Part shown: positions 36,401 through 51,400 of the stretch, one piece after another
How the letters are laid out: the number at the start of each line of letters is the position of its first letter
Numbering within the stretch: position 1 is the first letter of the stretch
Assembly (NCBI RefSeq): GCF_037975245.1
Contig: NC_092565.1
Span: forward strand, 8,178,999-8,242,998
Direction: 5' to 3'
DNA length: 64,000 nt
Source of the DNA: Apostichopus japonicus
Lineage: Eukaryota > Echinodermata > Holothuroidea > Aspidochirotida > Stichopodidae
Made by a program: the position numbers and the translations under genes
The notes under the pieces: model-generated
Told to the model about the DNA's origin: nothing
What the model saw: only the letters and a program-made list of their open reading frames with translations
The model's database searches: none

Positions 36401-39400
36401 ACTTGACCTATGTAAACATCAAATAACCTTCTCATATTCACAATTTCAATTGAGGATTTTTAAAAGTTGAAGGTTCAATCTTGTTCATGGCAAAGGCCAT
36501 CTCGCACAACTTTACAACACTAAACCCTGGTCTTTGGTAACTTGTCACACCCACACACCAAACAGTGCACAATAGAGGCAATCCCTCTTGGGGCACATAT
36601 GATATATTGCTACCAAGTTACCAAGCTACCTTGGGACCAAGTTAACAAGTACCAAGCTGCCTTGGGACCAAGTTACAAGGACCAAGCTACCTTGGGACTG
36701 AGTTACCAAGTACCAAGCTACATTGGGACCAAGTTAGCTTGGGACCAAGCTACTTTGGGAAAAAGTTATCAAGTATCAAGCTACCTTGGGACCAAGTAAC
36801 CAAGTACCAAGCTACATTGGGACCAAGACCAAGTTACCTTGGGACCAAGCTACATTTGGACCAAGTTACCAAGCTACCTTGGAACCAATTTACCTTGGCA
36901 CCAAGTTACCTTGGGACCAAACTACCAAGTTACCAAGCTACCTTGGGACCAAGTTAACAAGTACCAAGCTACCTTGGGACTGAGTTACCAAGTACCAAGC
37001 TACCTTGGGACCAAGTTACCTTGGGACCAAGCTACTTTGGGACCAAGTTATCAAGTATCAAGCTACCTTGGGACCAAGTTACCAAGTACCAAGCTACATT
37101 GGGACCAAGTTACCTTGGGACCAAGCTACATTTGGACCAAGTTACCAAGCTAGCTTGGAACCAATTTACCTTGGGACCAAGTTACCTTGGGACCAAGCTA
37201 CCTTGTTTGCATGCTAATTGTTTGCAATTAAGTGTCAACTTTGCAAGACGTACTTTTTCATTGAGTTTACCGGTTGTACCATCATTGCAAACTGAGATGT
37301 CCAAAGTTCCTTTCAGAAAACTGAGTAGCTGTTGTATCTTTAATGCCCCAACCCCATTGGCACCATCCACAATAATAACAGGAGAATAGCCTCTGTCCCC
37401 ACTGGCCGAGACCTGCAACATAAATTACTCAGTGAAAATAACATGTGGTTGAAAAACATTAACAAGGACAAGTAAAATATTGCTATAAAACTTAATGCCT
37501 GATCATATTAACAATGTGTAAAAGTAAGTTGGCCTGACGTTTCGATCCTAGCAGGATCTTCTTCAGAGGCTAAAAAGTCAGGCCAACTTACTTTTACACA
37601 TTCTCTTACACAGGCTCTCTAGTAGATAAGCAATTTGCTAACAGTTTTACTTTATTTTGATCATTTTAACAAGACATTGAAAGTACGTCTGCATCTAACC
37701 TGCAATAATAACGTCTGTAAATATACCTGCCATACTGCAAACAAGGCAGCTAATATTATCTGTCTACATTAAAACCTGTAACTTTCCACCCAACATATAA
37801 ATGATAACTGCATTTAGCAAAAAAATGTGTCTGCTTCTTAACATTGTTCTTTTAGTTTATAAGCCATAGCACCAACTGAGAGGTAAACCCTTAAAATATG
37901 TGATGAATCTTTTGACATTTATACTCATATATGTTCCCTTACTCTCTATGACGAAAATGTGAAGAAAAATAGACAGAACGAGTAGCATAACAATAATATT
38001 TTGGACCAGATAAAAAATTGCACAACAGGAACTATAGCTTGACCATTGAAGTCATGAATAACTCTTATCTGTGTGTTACTCATTTATGGTGTCTAATTTT
38101 GCAATGGCATACGATTTAAAGTTTCCAGTTTGATAATAGTAGATGCAATTGTTATTTCCTTCATAATGTCACAAGACCATGCATGTTCATATGCTACAAT
38201 GTGCACAGGTTGATTTTTTCCTCCTAATATCGGTAATGTATGCATTTGTATCTGAAAGAGGATCTTGTACTGCCAGCTGCATTATGTAATCAATGGAGCT
38301 TTATCTATGTATATATCATGATTCATTACTAATATGAGGGTAGGAGAGGAACAACTTTCTTGAGTCATCAATCATTACCTAAAAAGCTTCTTAGCTTCTA
38401 TCTTTTAAATCAAACCTCCGGGCAAGATTTGTTAACCCTCACCAGCTACATGATGCTAACAGGAGTCTAATCCTGTAACATTACAGTATACTCTTACCAA
38501 TTGTCTCAATTTTAAGTATGCCCGAGACAGTTTTGTGTAGTAGCCTTGTTCTGTTGGTTGGCCGTACAATCCCTTAGTATTGTGACATCTAACCATATAG
38601 TGGAGTTGTGGCGTGGTTAGCAATCCTGTCAAATAAGAAAAAATCTAGTAGAATCACAATTGTCCAAACACTGCTTCCATATAATGAAACTTGAACTGAG
38701 GAGACATGAAGAAGAAACCAACCAAACATCACCATTGGACGATTGGATTGGATGGATACTGAGGACAATTCTATTAAGACTGGAGTGAGAAAAGTTCTGT
38801 TAAGACTGGAGACTGAGGATAGTTCTGTTAAGACTAGAGACTGAGGAAAGTTCTGTTAAGACTGGAGACTGAGGAAATTTCTGTTAAGACTGGAGACTGA
38901 GGAAAGTTCTGTTAAGACTGGAGACTGAGGAAAGAGCTGTTAAGACTGGAGACTGAGGAGAGTTCTGTTAAGACTGGAGACTGAGGAAAGTTCTGTTAAG
39001 ACTGGAGACTGAGGAAAGTTCTGTTAAGACTGGAGACTGAGGAAAGTTCTGTTAAGACTAGAGACTGAGGAGAGTTCTGTTAAGACTGGAGACTGAGGAA
39101 AGAGCTATTTAGACTGGAGACTGAGGAATGTTCTGTTAAGACTGGAGACTGAGGAAAGTTCTGTTAAGACTGGAGCCTGAGGAAAGTTCTGTTAAGACTA
39201 GAGACTGAGGAGAGTTCTGTTAAGACTGGAGACTGAGGAAAGAACTGTTAAGACTAGAGACTGAGGAGAGTTCTGTTAAGACTGGAGACTGAGGAAAGAG
39301 CTGTTAAGACTGGAGACTGAGGAATGTTCTGTTAAGACTGGAGACTGAGGAATGTTCTGTTAAGACTGGAGCACTGAGGATAGTTCTGTAAAGACTGGAG

Positions 39401-42400
39401 ACTGAGGAAAGTTCTGTTAAGACTGGAGACTGAGGAAATTCTGTTAAGACTGGAGCACTGAGGATAGTTCTGTTAAGACTGGAGACTGAGGAAAGTTCTG
39501 TTAAGACTGGAGGCTGAGGAAATTTCTGTTAAGACTGAGGAAAGTTCTGTTAAGACTGGAGGCTGAGGATAGTTCTGTTAAGACTAGAGACTGAGGAAAG
39601 AGCTGTTAAGACTGGAGACTGAGGAAAGTTCTGTTAAGACTGGAGACTGAGGAAAGTTCTGTTAAGACTGGAGACTGAGGAAAGTTCTGTTAAGACTAGA
39701 GACTGAGGAGAGTTCTGTTAAGACTGGAGATTGAGGAAAGAGCTGTTTAGACTGGAGACTGAGGAATGTTCTGTTAAGACTGGAGACTGAGGAAAGTTCT
39801 GTTAAGACTAGAGCACTGAGGATAGTTCTGTAAAGACTGGAGACTGAGGAAATTTCTGTTAAGACTGGAGACTGAGGATAGTTCTGTTAAGACTGGAGAC
39901 TGAGGAAAGTTCTGTTAAGACTGGAGCACTGAGGATAGTTCTGTTAAGACTGGAGACTGAGGAAAGTTCTGTTAAGACTGGAAACTGAGGAAAGTTCTGT
40001 TAAGACTAGAGACTGAGGAAAGTTCTGTTAAGACTGGAGGCTGAGGAATGTTCTGTTAAGACTGGAGACTGAGGAAAGTTCTGTTAAGACTGGAGACTGA
40101 GGAAAGTTCTGTTAAGACTGGAGACTGAGGAAAGTTCTGTTAAGACTGGAGACTGAGGAACATTCTGTTAAGACTGGAGACTGAGGAAAGTTCTGTTACT
40201 AGAGACTGAGGAAAGTTCTGTTAAGACTGGAGACTGAGGAAACTTCTGTTAAGACTGGAGACTGAGGATAGTTCTGTAAAGACTGGAGACTGAGGAAAGT
40301 TCTGTTAAGACTGGAGACTGAGGAAAGTTCTGTTAAATCGGACATAATACAGCCAGATGCTTGAATCTCTAATGTTTTTCTTCTTTCCTTACTATGTTTA
40401 TGTTCTGTCCTTACAATGGTTAATGTTCTGTGACACAGATGGGTTTTGCAAATCCAGGCACTAAAACCCCTTAAGCATTAACATAATCTTACACCAGTGT
40501 GACAGTGTAAAAGGCTAAGCTCCACCTGGGTATTTTATCCAGGGGCATATTATAATTCAATTTAAGACCATCCTACCTATTAATATAACTGTTGTATAAC
40601 ATCCCTTTTACCGTACAGTGAATATGCTCAATGCTTTTCAAGCACACTATTTAACGGACAGGGAGCCTGAGGGAGGAATAAACTACATCACTACAACACG
40701 ACAATAGATTTCACATGTGATGACGGCGCATAACCTATAACTTTTGAAATTGATTCATGCAATGCACAAAGTAATAAAGAGAGATGGCAAATATAGACAC
40801 TAAAATCTAGACACAGGGATGTACACACATTATACCATCTTCTTTTTCTAACATGATTTACACAGTTAACTGGCAGTCAATCCATAGTCAACCAGCATAT
40901 AATACCACATCTATGGATCAACAACAGTATGGAAATGGTGCACTGTGGTATTCCATGAGAACTGTTTGAGAGCTATATAGGTAACTGGTTCTGAGTATGA
41001 ACAATATATTGAGTGATTCATGAGAGGAATTGTATTATAAGAATGCAGGGTAATGAGACTGTCTATGGGTAAACTTACTATCACACTGGTTGATGTTTTT
41101 GTTCGCCCCCCCTTCCTCCCCGAGGCCCTGTCCCCATATGAAAGCTGTTTAAAGAATGCAGGAAAGTATCCATGAATCGATTACTACTGGAGCTGGCCCA
41201 CTAGAAACAGAAAAATAGGCTATACATACCTCAGTATGTGCACTCTGGGTAACACAGACTTAATTGTCAAAAATCAAACTTCACTCAGCTTATAGATCCA
41301 AATCATGTTAGATTCAACAAGAGATGGTGTGTGTAATATTTGGCTTTGAGCCCGATAACTATTTGATAGCACTCGTTCACTTTGATCGAAAGATGAGGAT
41401 GGTAGTGTAGAACCCCCAAAAAGGGGGAGGTTCTCCACTCACTAGCAGAATCTCCCCCTTTTTCTTTCCTTGAGTAAAACACTAAGTTAACTTAAAAACT
41501 TCTGTCAATATGGATTCGCTGTACATTTCCCTACCACTAATACCAGTATGTCGATGTTCATCAACAACAGGCAACACTGTTCTTCTTTTGTGAATCCTAC
41601 ACTGAACAAATCTAGGCTACGAGTCCTGGCTCCAGAATCATACTTTTAACAGTGATAAAATTATTGTTTTGGTCCATTTTATACTAACTTTTAACACTAG
41701 GAAGATTACCACTCATTATCAATCAGTGAAAATTCTTATGTCACGTGAAGGTTAATTTATTAATTGACCAGGCCAACTTTGCCCTCTTGTGTGCTTAGAC
41801 CCAGGGAATAGACGTATGCTACTTGCTGTGGAGTATATATATTGTGCATACTCACGCATGCGTTTACAAGTTATAGGCTACAACTGGACGCGAAGGTGAA
41901 CCATGTCACAAACTATCATTGTGTCGCACGTTACCCCTGTTTCATACTGTATGGCACATAGCCATATTTGAAAACTCCAAAGCCTGTCAATTAAGCCAAG
42001 TTTTCACATATAACTGGACCAGGCCAGGCACAATATCGTACTTTCTAGCCTAATTGAAATAATCATTTGCCCAGCCCTGACATCAAATGCAATATACATT
42101 ATGTGTTTGGGTTAAGATGTGGGTGTGTCAACTGTTGCTTCCACAACTAGGAAAGCCAACAGGCTTTCCAGTGATGGATATTCCAAAACAAGAAGCATGC
42201 AGGTTGGATTTAAGGAGATCGCAACTATGCAGATACCTTAACATTTATTCTGTGATGTGGAGTAGTGCTGTGCCGTTTACACGCTTAAACGTTTAATAAA
42301 ACCTGATGAACGTTTAAACGAAACTATGATATCAACTGAAAATTAAATTATTGGCAAAAATCGCGTATCACTTCCCGTGTTTATTTTGTCTACTACGCGA

Positions 42401-45400
42401 AATAACAACACAACTTACGATCAGTCGAATCATAAACCGCGTACGTAATCCTACTTTTGTCCCCCCCCCCGATGTATCCGGCAATATGAATGGCTTAAAC
42501 TTGAACGCTGTTATCCTTTTGTGAAAACTTCCTGATTCGCGGCACAAGTGTAATTTATATCGAGCCGACAGCGGCGGCGCAGATAATCCAGTCAATGCAT
42601 GTTCGATCGAAATGATTACAATCCCTGTCCATCACGTTGAACTCTCCCACCAGACAATACCGGGTCAAATACTCGACTTGGTAATAGTTGTTCAAATACA
42701 TGATCAAAGGAAATGTATCGATTGGAGATCGTAAAAAAAACTCTGAAAATCAGTAGAGAAATTACCAATTGTGTACGAAAAGTAAGTTGGTACACCTTTC
42801 AAATTTTTCGAAAGATCCAGCAAAACACTTTCGAAAATTCACGCGAAACTGGCATATCGTGCTAAATGCAACTAATGTCATGTAAACAAGGCTCTAGTAC
42901 ACCCATTTATGAATAAACCGTAAGACCAAAAAAAAAAACACAACTAATTGTATTTTGCGAACTTGACGTTTTCTACAAAGACATGGAAATAATGTTAAGC
43001 ATTAGTTAATCATGCCGTGTGGCCTAAAACATATTTTACTACAAGGATTACTTTCATAAAGATGGCCATAGCTTGATATCTTGTGCTGCGTGTACAGTAT
43101 GGTATGAACTGTGCCTCGTGTATCATGGGGAATACTCCATGAAACGTTTCTTGGAAACGTGCCAAAAATGTTAACAAACAGGTGTTAGACAGGGGATGAG
43201 CGCAGTTGTTTGGCAAGGTACCTGGGAAAATTCTGAGCACATGTACAGTATCCTACCGTAGTATTTAAGTGGTGTTAAACCGTACTGCAGTTGTAAACTG
43301 ATGTACGTTTAGTGCGCGCTATTCATTGTTAGGCAGTCTAGAAACGGGGCTTTGCCGAACGTTTTTTGTTTCATAATATCGGAGGTTCTGTAAGTTAAAC
43401 TTTTCAAAGATTGTAAGACAGATTAAATCTCTTTTCATTTTATACCATAATAAAGCTACTCTTACTTGTCATTTAAAAATTTTCATCAGCTTCGTGACAA
43501 TTTAAATTAAAAAAGTTGTCAGTGTTTTGCATCCTCAAATGCGATTTTTTTTTATCGCCAGACACGCAAAAATTTCCTTTTCCTGTTCCAGGGTCTTCGC
43601 CCCACCAGGGCCCTATGGCGGTCCCCTGGACCCCACGCTTTTATGCTCGCACGCTACGCGTGCTCGGCGTTTCTCGCGATTTTTGCGAATGTTTAAACGT
43701 TTAAACGAACGAAAAAATCGGCCGTTTAAACGTTTAGGTCTTTAAACGAAAACTCACAGCCCTAATGTGGAGTACCACTTTTCAAAAAAAAAACTCTGTA
43801 AAAGTGATCTTCCATTCTGTTTGGGACTGTGATAATAAGTAACTTTTATTTATCATTATGTACTACATATCTTGACAAACTATTGTAGGATATTATTTAT
43901 CTGTTCAGACGCTAAGAAGAAAACATCCATGACAACAAAAGACCCTTCCAGCACAAACTTAATCTCACTACATACAGTGAGATACAATGACAGCCCCTCC
44001 CCCTTACCCCCTGCATTCACATACCTTTATAAACTGATATCTCGTTAAATGTTTGCAGAATTGTTCATTTACAAAAACCCTATCATATTATGATAAAGAT
44101 CACCTTGCTTCTCCTTGATATGAGAATGATGTTTTCTTTTTATCAACACTCACCAAAATTAGTATATTGTCCATGCAAAGTTTGAATTCCATCTTGGAGA
44201 CTTTGTGAAAGGGTATAGCTACTTGGCCTAAAGAAAAGAAAAAGTAAACAGATTATTATAACACAGAAGATGATGCTTGAGCATTTAGGAATGAAGAATT
44301 GTAGATGAAGGAGGTAGGTATGACTTGAAATACAACTATCTAAAATGTACTCTTTTCATGGAAGTGTTATTTATGGTCAAAACTAATACCCTTTCTTCAT
44401 TTATCATTACCTCGTTGCGATATATGAGTGCATATTGTTTCCCATGGTTCCTTTATCATAACATCTTTTAAGACCGCATTTGATAAGGAAGACATATTTC
44501 TTGTTCATGTCTTTGACCTCCATAGAACAATCGCATTGAATAACTCAAAAAGAGAACAATATATATCCAGTTTAGCCAAAATGTCACACCTCTCCACCAT
44601 TAAATCATATATTCGAGAGAGATTCTTACCTAGTATCTTTGGCAAGAAAGACATTAGCAGTCACATCCATGTCGATACCATCACCAGTGATAATCTCCCT
44701 CAGAACTTCCTTTACATCTTCGTCTCTGCAATTTAACAATAATCCCGCATAACAAAAGGGTTAACAAGAGCAGAGATGCATATCATTGCAAACAATCTCT
44801 GTAAACAGTTCATTGTGGGCTACAAAACAGCAGTGTTGCAGTGTCAAGTCATGTCAGTAATCCATGTTTGTAGTCAAGTCAAGTCACAAGTCAAGTTTAT
44901 CCTCATCAAGTCACAAGTCATTTGATTTTGTCACACGTCACGTCACAAGTCGTTTTATTTAATTGCAGGTAATAAAGTCAAGGCACAAGTCAATGTTTGT
45001 AAAGTCAAGTCACAGGTCAGTTTTATTTTCATCGAGTCAGTTCAAACTGAAAGTCATTTGATTTTTATGGCAAGTCAATCAAGTCAAGTCAGTATATGTC
45101 ATCACATTCACTTCATCTCACAAAAGATCCAAAAGGGGACCAAACATACCTGAAGAGGAAAACTCCCTAAACCATGCCAAATAAATTGGCCGCTCAAGGC
45201 CACTTCTGCTTTCAGAGCAACAAGGCCAGTAAGCAATGTGGCAATGAAAGGTATTGTGAAATCAATACCTGCACAAATCCTTAACAACCCCACAAGAAAA
45301 GTTCTGTCAGAATCACATAGTTTTTCTTCTGAATGGTTGATGGAGGAGTGAGTGGGCCGTGCCCCAGAATTGAGGGGAGGGGGGCAGGGGGGGCAGTGCT

Positions 45401-48400
45401 TAAAGGTCCATATTGCATTTATCTGGAACTTTTAGCATTCCATTGTCACTTACATTAACTTACATATCAGCGACTTGCGATAGATTCAAGACAGAGAGCA
45501 CCTTAATTAACAAGTAATTAACCTTTTCGTAACAATTTACAAATTTGTTGGCCCAAACATTTATGCATGCAAACCACACCATTTTCATCATATTTTAAAC
45601 TCAACCAATCAAATCATCACTATCACATGAGGTCAGACAATAACAAACAGGCCTCTTTCAATATGTTATATTACATTGATATACTAGGCCTACACTACTA
45701 TAGATGTAACTGAACTGTACGTTTTAGTATTTTTCTTTTACATGTCATGATAACAGCCAATCAAAACCTCCAAAAGAAAAACCACAACCTCTTAATAGAC
45801 GTAAACAAATATTCACTAGGCATATTGAAGCTTTTGTTTACACAGACAAGCTTGCTAGTGAAGAGAGGGCAAATCATAGGTATATTATTAACAGCCTGTA
45901 CATAACATGATTAGTGTATCACTAAAGTCAGCTGGTGTAGGCCTATTATTCGGATGTAGTGAATGAAACGAATCAATCATGTCAAATGCAAGGTGCATAA
46001 ATACAATAAAAGATATACTGGTGCTTATAGCTATAGTCCTAAGGCATTAGGCTTTTGATAAAATCCACGGTATGTTCTGAAAATTTCGCTAACTGATCCG
46101 AAAATCTCAAATTGTTCAAGTTATATTTTTTATTTTCTGTAAACTAATTAGCTTGGATTTTTTTTGTAAAATGTGATGATTTTAGTCATGATTTCATTGT
46201 GTATATTGTAAATTTTGTACAGGTAAGTTTCATTGCTGGTTAAGGAGGGACTTACCTGGCATTGGCCAGTGAGGTGGCATAGGCCTCCCATTCTGGAACT
46301 AACATTTCTCCCATTGGTTCTGTAAGCTTCACTCCATTATCTTGCTCAGGATTATGAGATGCAGTGATCATGACACCGATGGTACCTTAGAAAATTAAAT
46401 ATGACAACTCTGTTAGTAACAAATGACAGGATACGGGCATAGAATAGAGCAATAGAAGCTTTGTGGTATGCTATGCTATGGTTGATGATGCACATGTTAA
46501 CATCATCTCATATAATCGCTATCACTGTGAAACTGCAAATGTCTGGTTTGGGTACATGATTTATCAATAATGACAATAATTACTGTTCTCCTTGCAACAT
46601 ATACAACCAACTTTACCTTAAGGCTTATTCTACCCCAATTGGTGAGATTGTACTACTATGCTTTCAGGTCAACAACCTCTCTCTCTTTCCTTAGAACCTC
46701 TCTCTTGGAAGACCTAAACCTAACTTCATCAGATTTATATTATTTTGAATCTAACTGGCATCAACTTCTGTGATGAAATCTTTGAATCCAAAGTATTCCT
46801 TATCAAGTTTCAACACCCTTTTACAAGTACTTGCTACATGTTGCCATTTGAGTTTTGCATATTTTTTATATTTACCTTTATCTGTTAATGTTAAGTAATG
46901 GTTTGGTTAAGTTAGATTGGAGTGCATATATGTTGTTAGAGAGGAGAGAAGTGAATAGACATGACACACCAAAAGACATGGAGGAAGAAAGTTGTAGTAT
47001 CATTCCAATATATTTAAGAATCAAAGCCAACTACAGTATAAAGATCAACTTCACAGCATTACTGCTACCTAATTCAAAGTCATATTCTCTCTACATAACA
47101 TGCTTCACTGATTATAGCAGGGGTCAGGGGTCAAGCTGAATGTGCTCAAAACACAACTGAATTATTATAAGACTGTGCTTTTATAGTACTGACCAGAATG
47201 CCAAAATGTGTAGTGATTCCTTGACCATTTTGATACAGTATATCCATATACCAAGTGTGAAATGCACCAAGGTTTACTTCTGGAGCTATTGTGATTACAA
47301 AGCAGCTTCACAATTTGACCTCTGTTGACTTCAAGTGACATTTGAGGTCTGCAAAAAACAATAGGGTTCTTGTGCTCAAGAAGGTGGATCCACACACTAA
47401 GTATGAATTCCATCCAACTTCCTGCTGGAGTAATCATGTATATAAACATTTCAGACTTTGACCTATTTTAACCTTTTATCACCACTAACACAAAAACAAT
47501 AGGAATCTTGAACACAATAACATGGATCCACACACCAAGTATAGTGTTCATTCCAGTTCTGTTTATCATGTATGTTATCATGTATATAAGGTTTTAAGAC
47601 TGACTGCTATTTACCATAAGTGACCTTCAGCCTCCACAGTATGGTTCTTACACTTGCTAAAATGGCTCTACTGTACATACAGTACAAAGGACTACCTTCA
47701 TATATGCCACACTTTTTGAGTTTTACTGTTTACATGGTTTTCAGGCTTTGACCAATGCTGATCTGAAATGACCCTTGACCTCCACCAATTTCAATAAAAT
47801 TCTTATTTGTTATTGTTCTTATTATAATGGTCTTTATACGTTGGTATATTACTACTCTTACTATTCTTACTCAGTAATGAAATCTGTGGATGAAACCCCT
47901 AGGCCTATTTCCAATGATTATTTTTGCAGGATGAGTCCTGTTTACCAGTCAATGATAGCCTTTGCTGCAATGCTTGAACCCTACTCTGGTCCATTTTGTA
48001 TTGCCTTAAAATAAAGACCCAAACGGCCAGCCATGAAAAGCTTAAGCGTTTGGTTTCAATGTTATGACCCGATATGGCCAACCTAGACGTACGGGTCATA
48101 AGGTCTTCCTTTACACGTTATGACCCGTACGGCCAACCACACACGTTATTGCAAAATTTTGTTTGCCTCGCCAAGGAATCAAAACTCCTAACACACTGAC
48201 AATAACATATATACATGAAGAAAGCTTAAATAGCTTGATTTACCTTTGGTGGCTTTGGAACGGAGTACAGCCAACAAACCCATTCGAAAAAGAGTGGAAT
48301 CCAGCAAGTCAGCCCTGTAGGAATGATTGAAGATGTACAAGATATATCACTAGCAATGAAACCTTTGGATCATCAGGGATAGACTAATTGAGCCAGAACG

Positions 48401-51400
48401 ACAACAGGCTTAGTGATTCTTGTGCCACATTTTATATCAGAAAATAAAATGTAAATTGTGTCCTATACTTACTCCAAATTATCAATTAGTCATTGACCAC
48501 ATGAAAAGAATGGAGTTTCACACTCTATAAGTGAACCCAGATATCGAGAACTAATTTCTTTCAGACTTTATAGTTGGATTAAAAGTGGTTTACAATGTTT
48601 CAGACTGTCATCTCTGTTGAATGATCTTTGAACTTCACAGAAGACAGTAGGATTCTTGTATTCAAACTTACTCCATATACCATGTATAAAGTTTACTTTT
48701 GGAATTAATTATCACGCTTAAAATGTTTCCATTTTTGACCTCAAGTGACCTTTGCCCTCACACAAAAGGCAGCATGGTTGTTATTGTTGTACACAACAAG
48801 GTGGATCCACACACTTAGGCATATACTGTATAAAGGTCATCCAACTTTACTTTAAGAGTTAACATGTTTACAATATTTTCAGAATGTCATTTTGTCACAT
48901 TAGAGTAGATAGTCCAGTGTATTTTACAATTGGTGATCTAGTAAGCTGGGTCATTTTTTGCTTGAATGAACAGGCTTTTTTGTATTAAACTTTTAATCCA
49001 GGGGTTTAGTCAGATCTAGTATAGTGATGTTGGCTATGTAGTAGGCATTACAGAGACAGCTGCAGTATGGGTAGGTTGAGAATGCTATAGAACTGCTCAC
49101 AGTGTACAGGTGATCCTACTATCAGTGCTAATAGATGGGACATACTATCTTTACAATGGATTAGCCAATTCATGTAGGCTAGTTTGGAGCAAACACATCA
49201 CTCTTAGCTGAAACATCATGCTGTAAGGAGTCATAAGATTTCTATGTGTCTCTCTTGGTAAGGCACTCGATTTAATTTTCTGTTTCAACACATAGAATGG
49301 GATTTATTTCACTTATGAAAAACCCATATTAGCCTGGGGCCATATTGTTGTGAATTTGGAATTCTTTGTTGGCAAGAGAGGTCGCCTGGGTACCAGAATC
49401 TTGATAGATTCTGATGAGGGCAGTTGTTTGATGGCAGTATTGGATTCTGACATGTATCACTGCAGCTGTACTATGGGGCTTGCCAAGGGAAGTCAAATAT
49501 GATATCATTGTAAGTAAAACTTTAACATAAGACCTGTATTTACAGTAAACATTTGGTGATATATGGTGAACTGCTGTATGGATGCAAATTAAGTCAGAAC
49601 TCTGAATACTAAAATTTAGGAAAAGTTCATGCAGTTATATTTTTGGAAATTATGAGAAAGGGTTTGTAAGATTTCTATGAAATTCAGATATTTTTTTCTT
49701 CATGCATGCATTATTTGTTGCGTTTAGGTAATGAAAATATAGCATGCATAAAAGGGGATCAATTGTGTTAAATTAGTGAATTATTGCAACTAAAGAGATA
49801 TTATTTTTACTGTGCCACGCCTCGTATTCAAAGTTGTACAACATGTGGCAATAACATTGTTTTGCAAGCATATGAAAGTTAAGTTATTTTGACGTTTGAA
49901 AAGGGTTTATATAATGTAAAAATTAAGTAGGTCAAGTTTAAGAATGACGAAAATGATATGCAAATTATTCATCCACTGGCAGCTTGAAGTTATTATTTTA
50001 GAAATGGAAATTTCTCAAAATCTTCCCAAGTTGAATTTATTGGCTGTTATATCACATTTCATGAATTTTATACTCTTATTTTGGAAATGTGGAAATATGA
50101 AAATCATCTCAAAATTGGTTGAAATGAAAGCATATATTACGGTATTGTGAATTCGGAATTAAAAGTTTTGAGTTCTTGCTTTCTTTTTTAATACAGTGCC
50201 ACTTTATATCCCTCGTTGGAATCAACGAGTGACTTCATCGTACTGGGGTAAACAATCCACACTGACCGGTGTTACATCTATAGTTATGAGAATTGAAACA
50301 TGAGAAGCGTTGGACACTGGAACTTCATTGACCTTTGAACTTTAAATATTGTGTTCACAAGTAAACTTGTTCTCAACTACTGGTCATATCATATCGTGAT
50401 AACAACATTATCGAGGTATGACATATTAGATATTACTTAGTTTTTCTGGGGTAAACAAATTGCTTGGGTATTGAGTAAGTCTTACATCACAAATATCTAA
50501 AATGTATTAAACTTGTGTAAATGGTTTCAACTTTGTGTAGTATCTCAACTCCATGCTGGTAGCAAGAGAATATTAGAATCCAAGGTATATAGAAATATAT
50601 TCCTTTATTTATTGAAGAAAGATGAAACTTTGATGAATTAAATTTATATTATTAAGCTTATACTTGGATGTCTTCGTGAATTTCTTGTACTGGTCTTGGT
50701 CGGATAGCCTCTATTCAAACACGCTAAATTGTACCCTGCTCTTGTACGTGACACATTTCAGTTAACTTCATATTTCAATAGGGCTTCTGAACTTTTGTAA
50801 TGTCATGATCTTATAGCCACCACATTTCTTGTGAAGCTACGCGAACAGTGCAGTCTAGCTAAGTGGAACGTTTTTCCGATAGTACTGTAACCGCAGTTCT
50901 CAAATCCGATATTGCCGCTTTTAGTATTTTTTTCCCCAAACAGTCGAACTGCAGATTGAACGAATGCAGCTTATCAGGACTGTAAAAAACTTTACATGGC
51001 ATGAGAAGCAGACGACAGGATTTGTTGTTCCCTGAGCAACACAAGGCTCCTTGCCTTTTTCGAATGTAAGACGCAGGTAAGACTTATGACTGCTTAAAGG
51101 GTGTGAAGACTCGCGCTCAAAGAAACGTCTCATGCCTGTAATCTAACCTAGTTTCGAATGAGGTGTAACAGAAGTGTTAGACACCACCATCAATCCCAGA
51201 AAATACACTCACAGCTTGCTACTGGCGGTAATTGGACACTAGTTTACAGTCAATACATACAGCTACGGTCAATACCCACAACACAGTGTACATAGCAGCG
51301 TGGACATCTCAGGTCTAGATAAAAGATAACAAGGTATCACGTTTCATGACTGTCTGCATTTTGTAGCGACAAGAAGAAAACGCCATTTGCAAGCAATGGA

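Noticed and set aside
36542-37389. Overlapping open frames with [14 protein letters not shown]-like repeats
   Set aside because: Translation of a minisatellite in PGM3 intron 7; only the minus-strand part 37254-37412 is a real exon.
38757-40336. CRISPR-like regular array
   Set aside because: Direct tandem units without spacers, in a eukaryotic intron.
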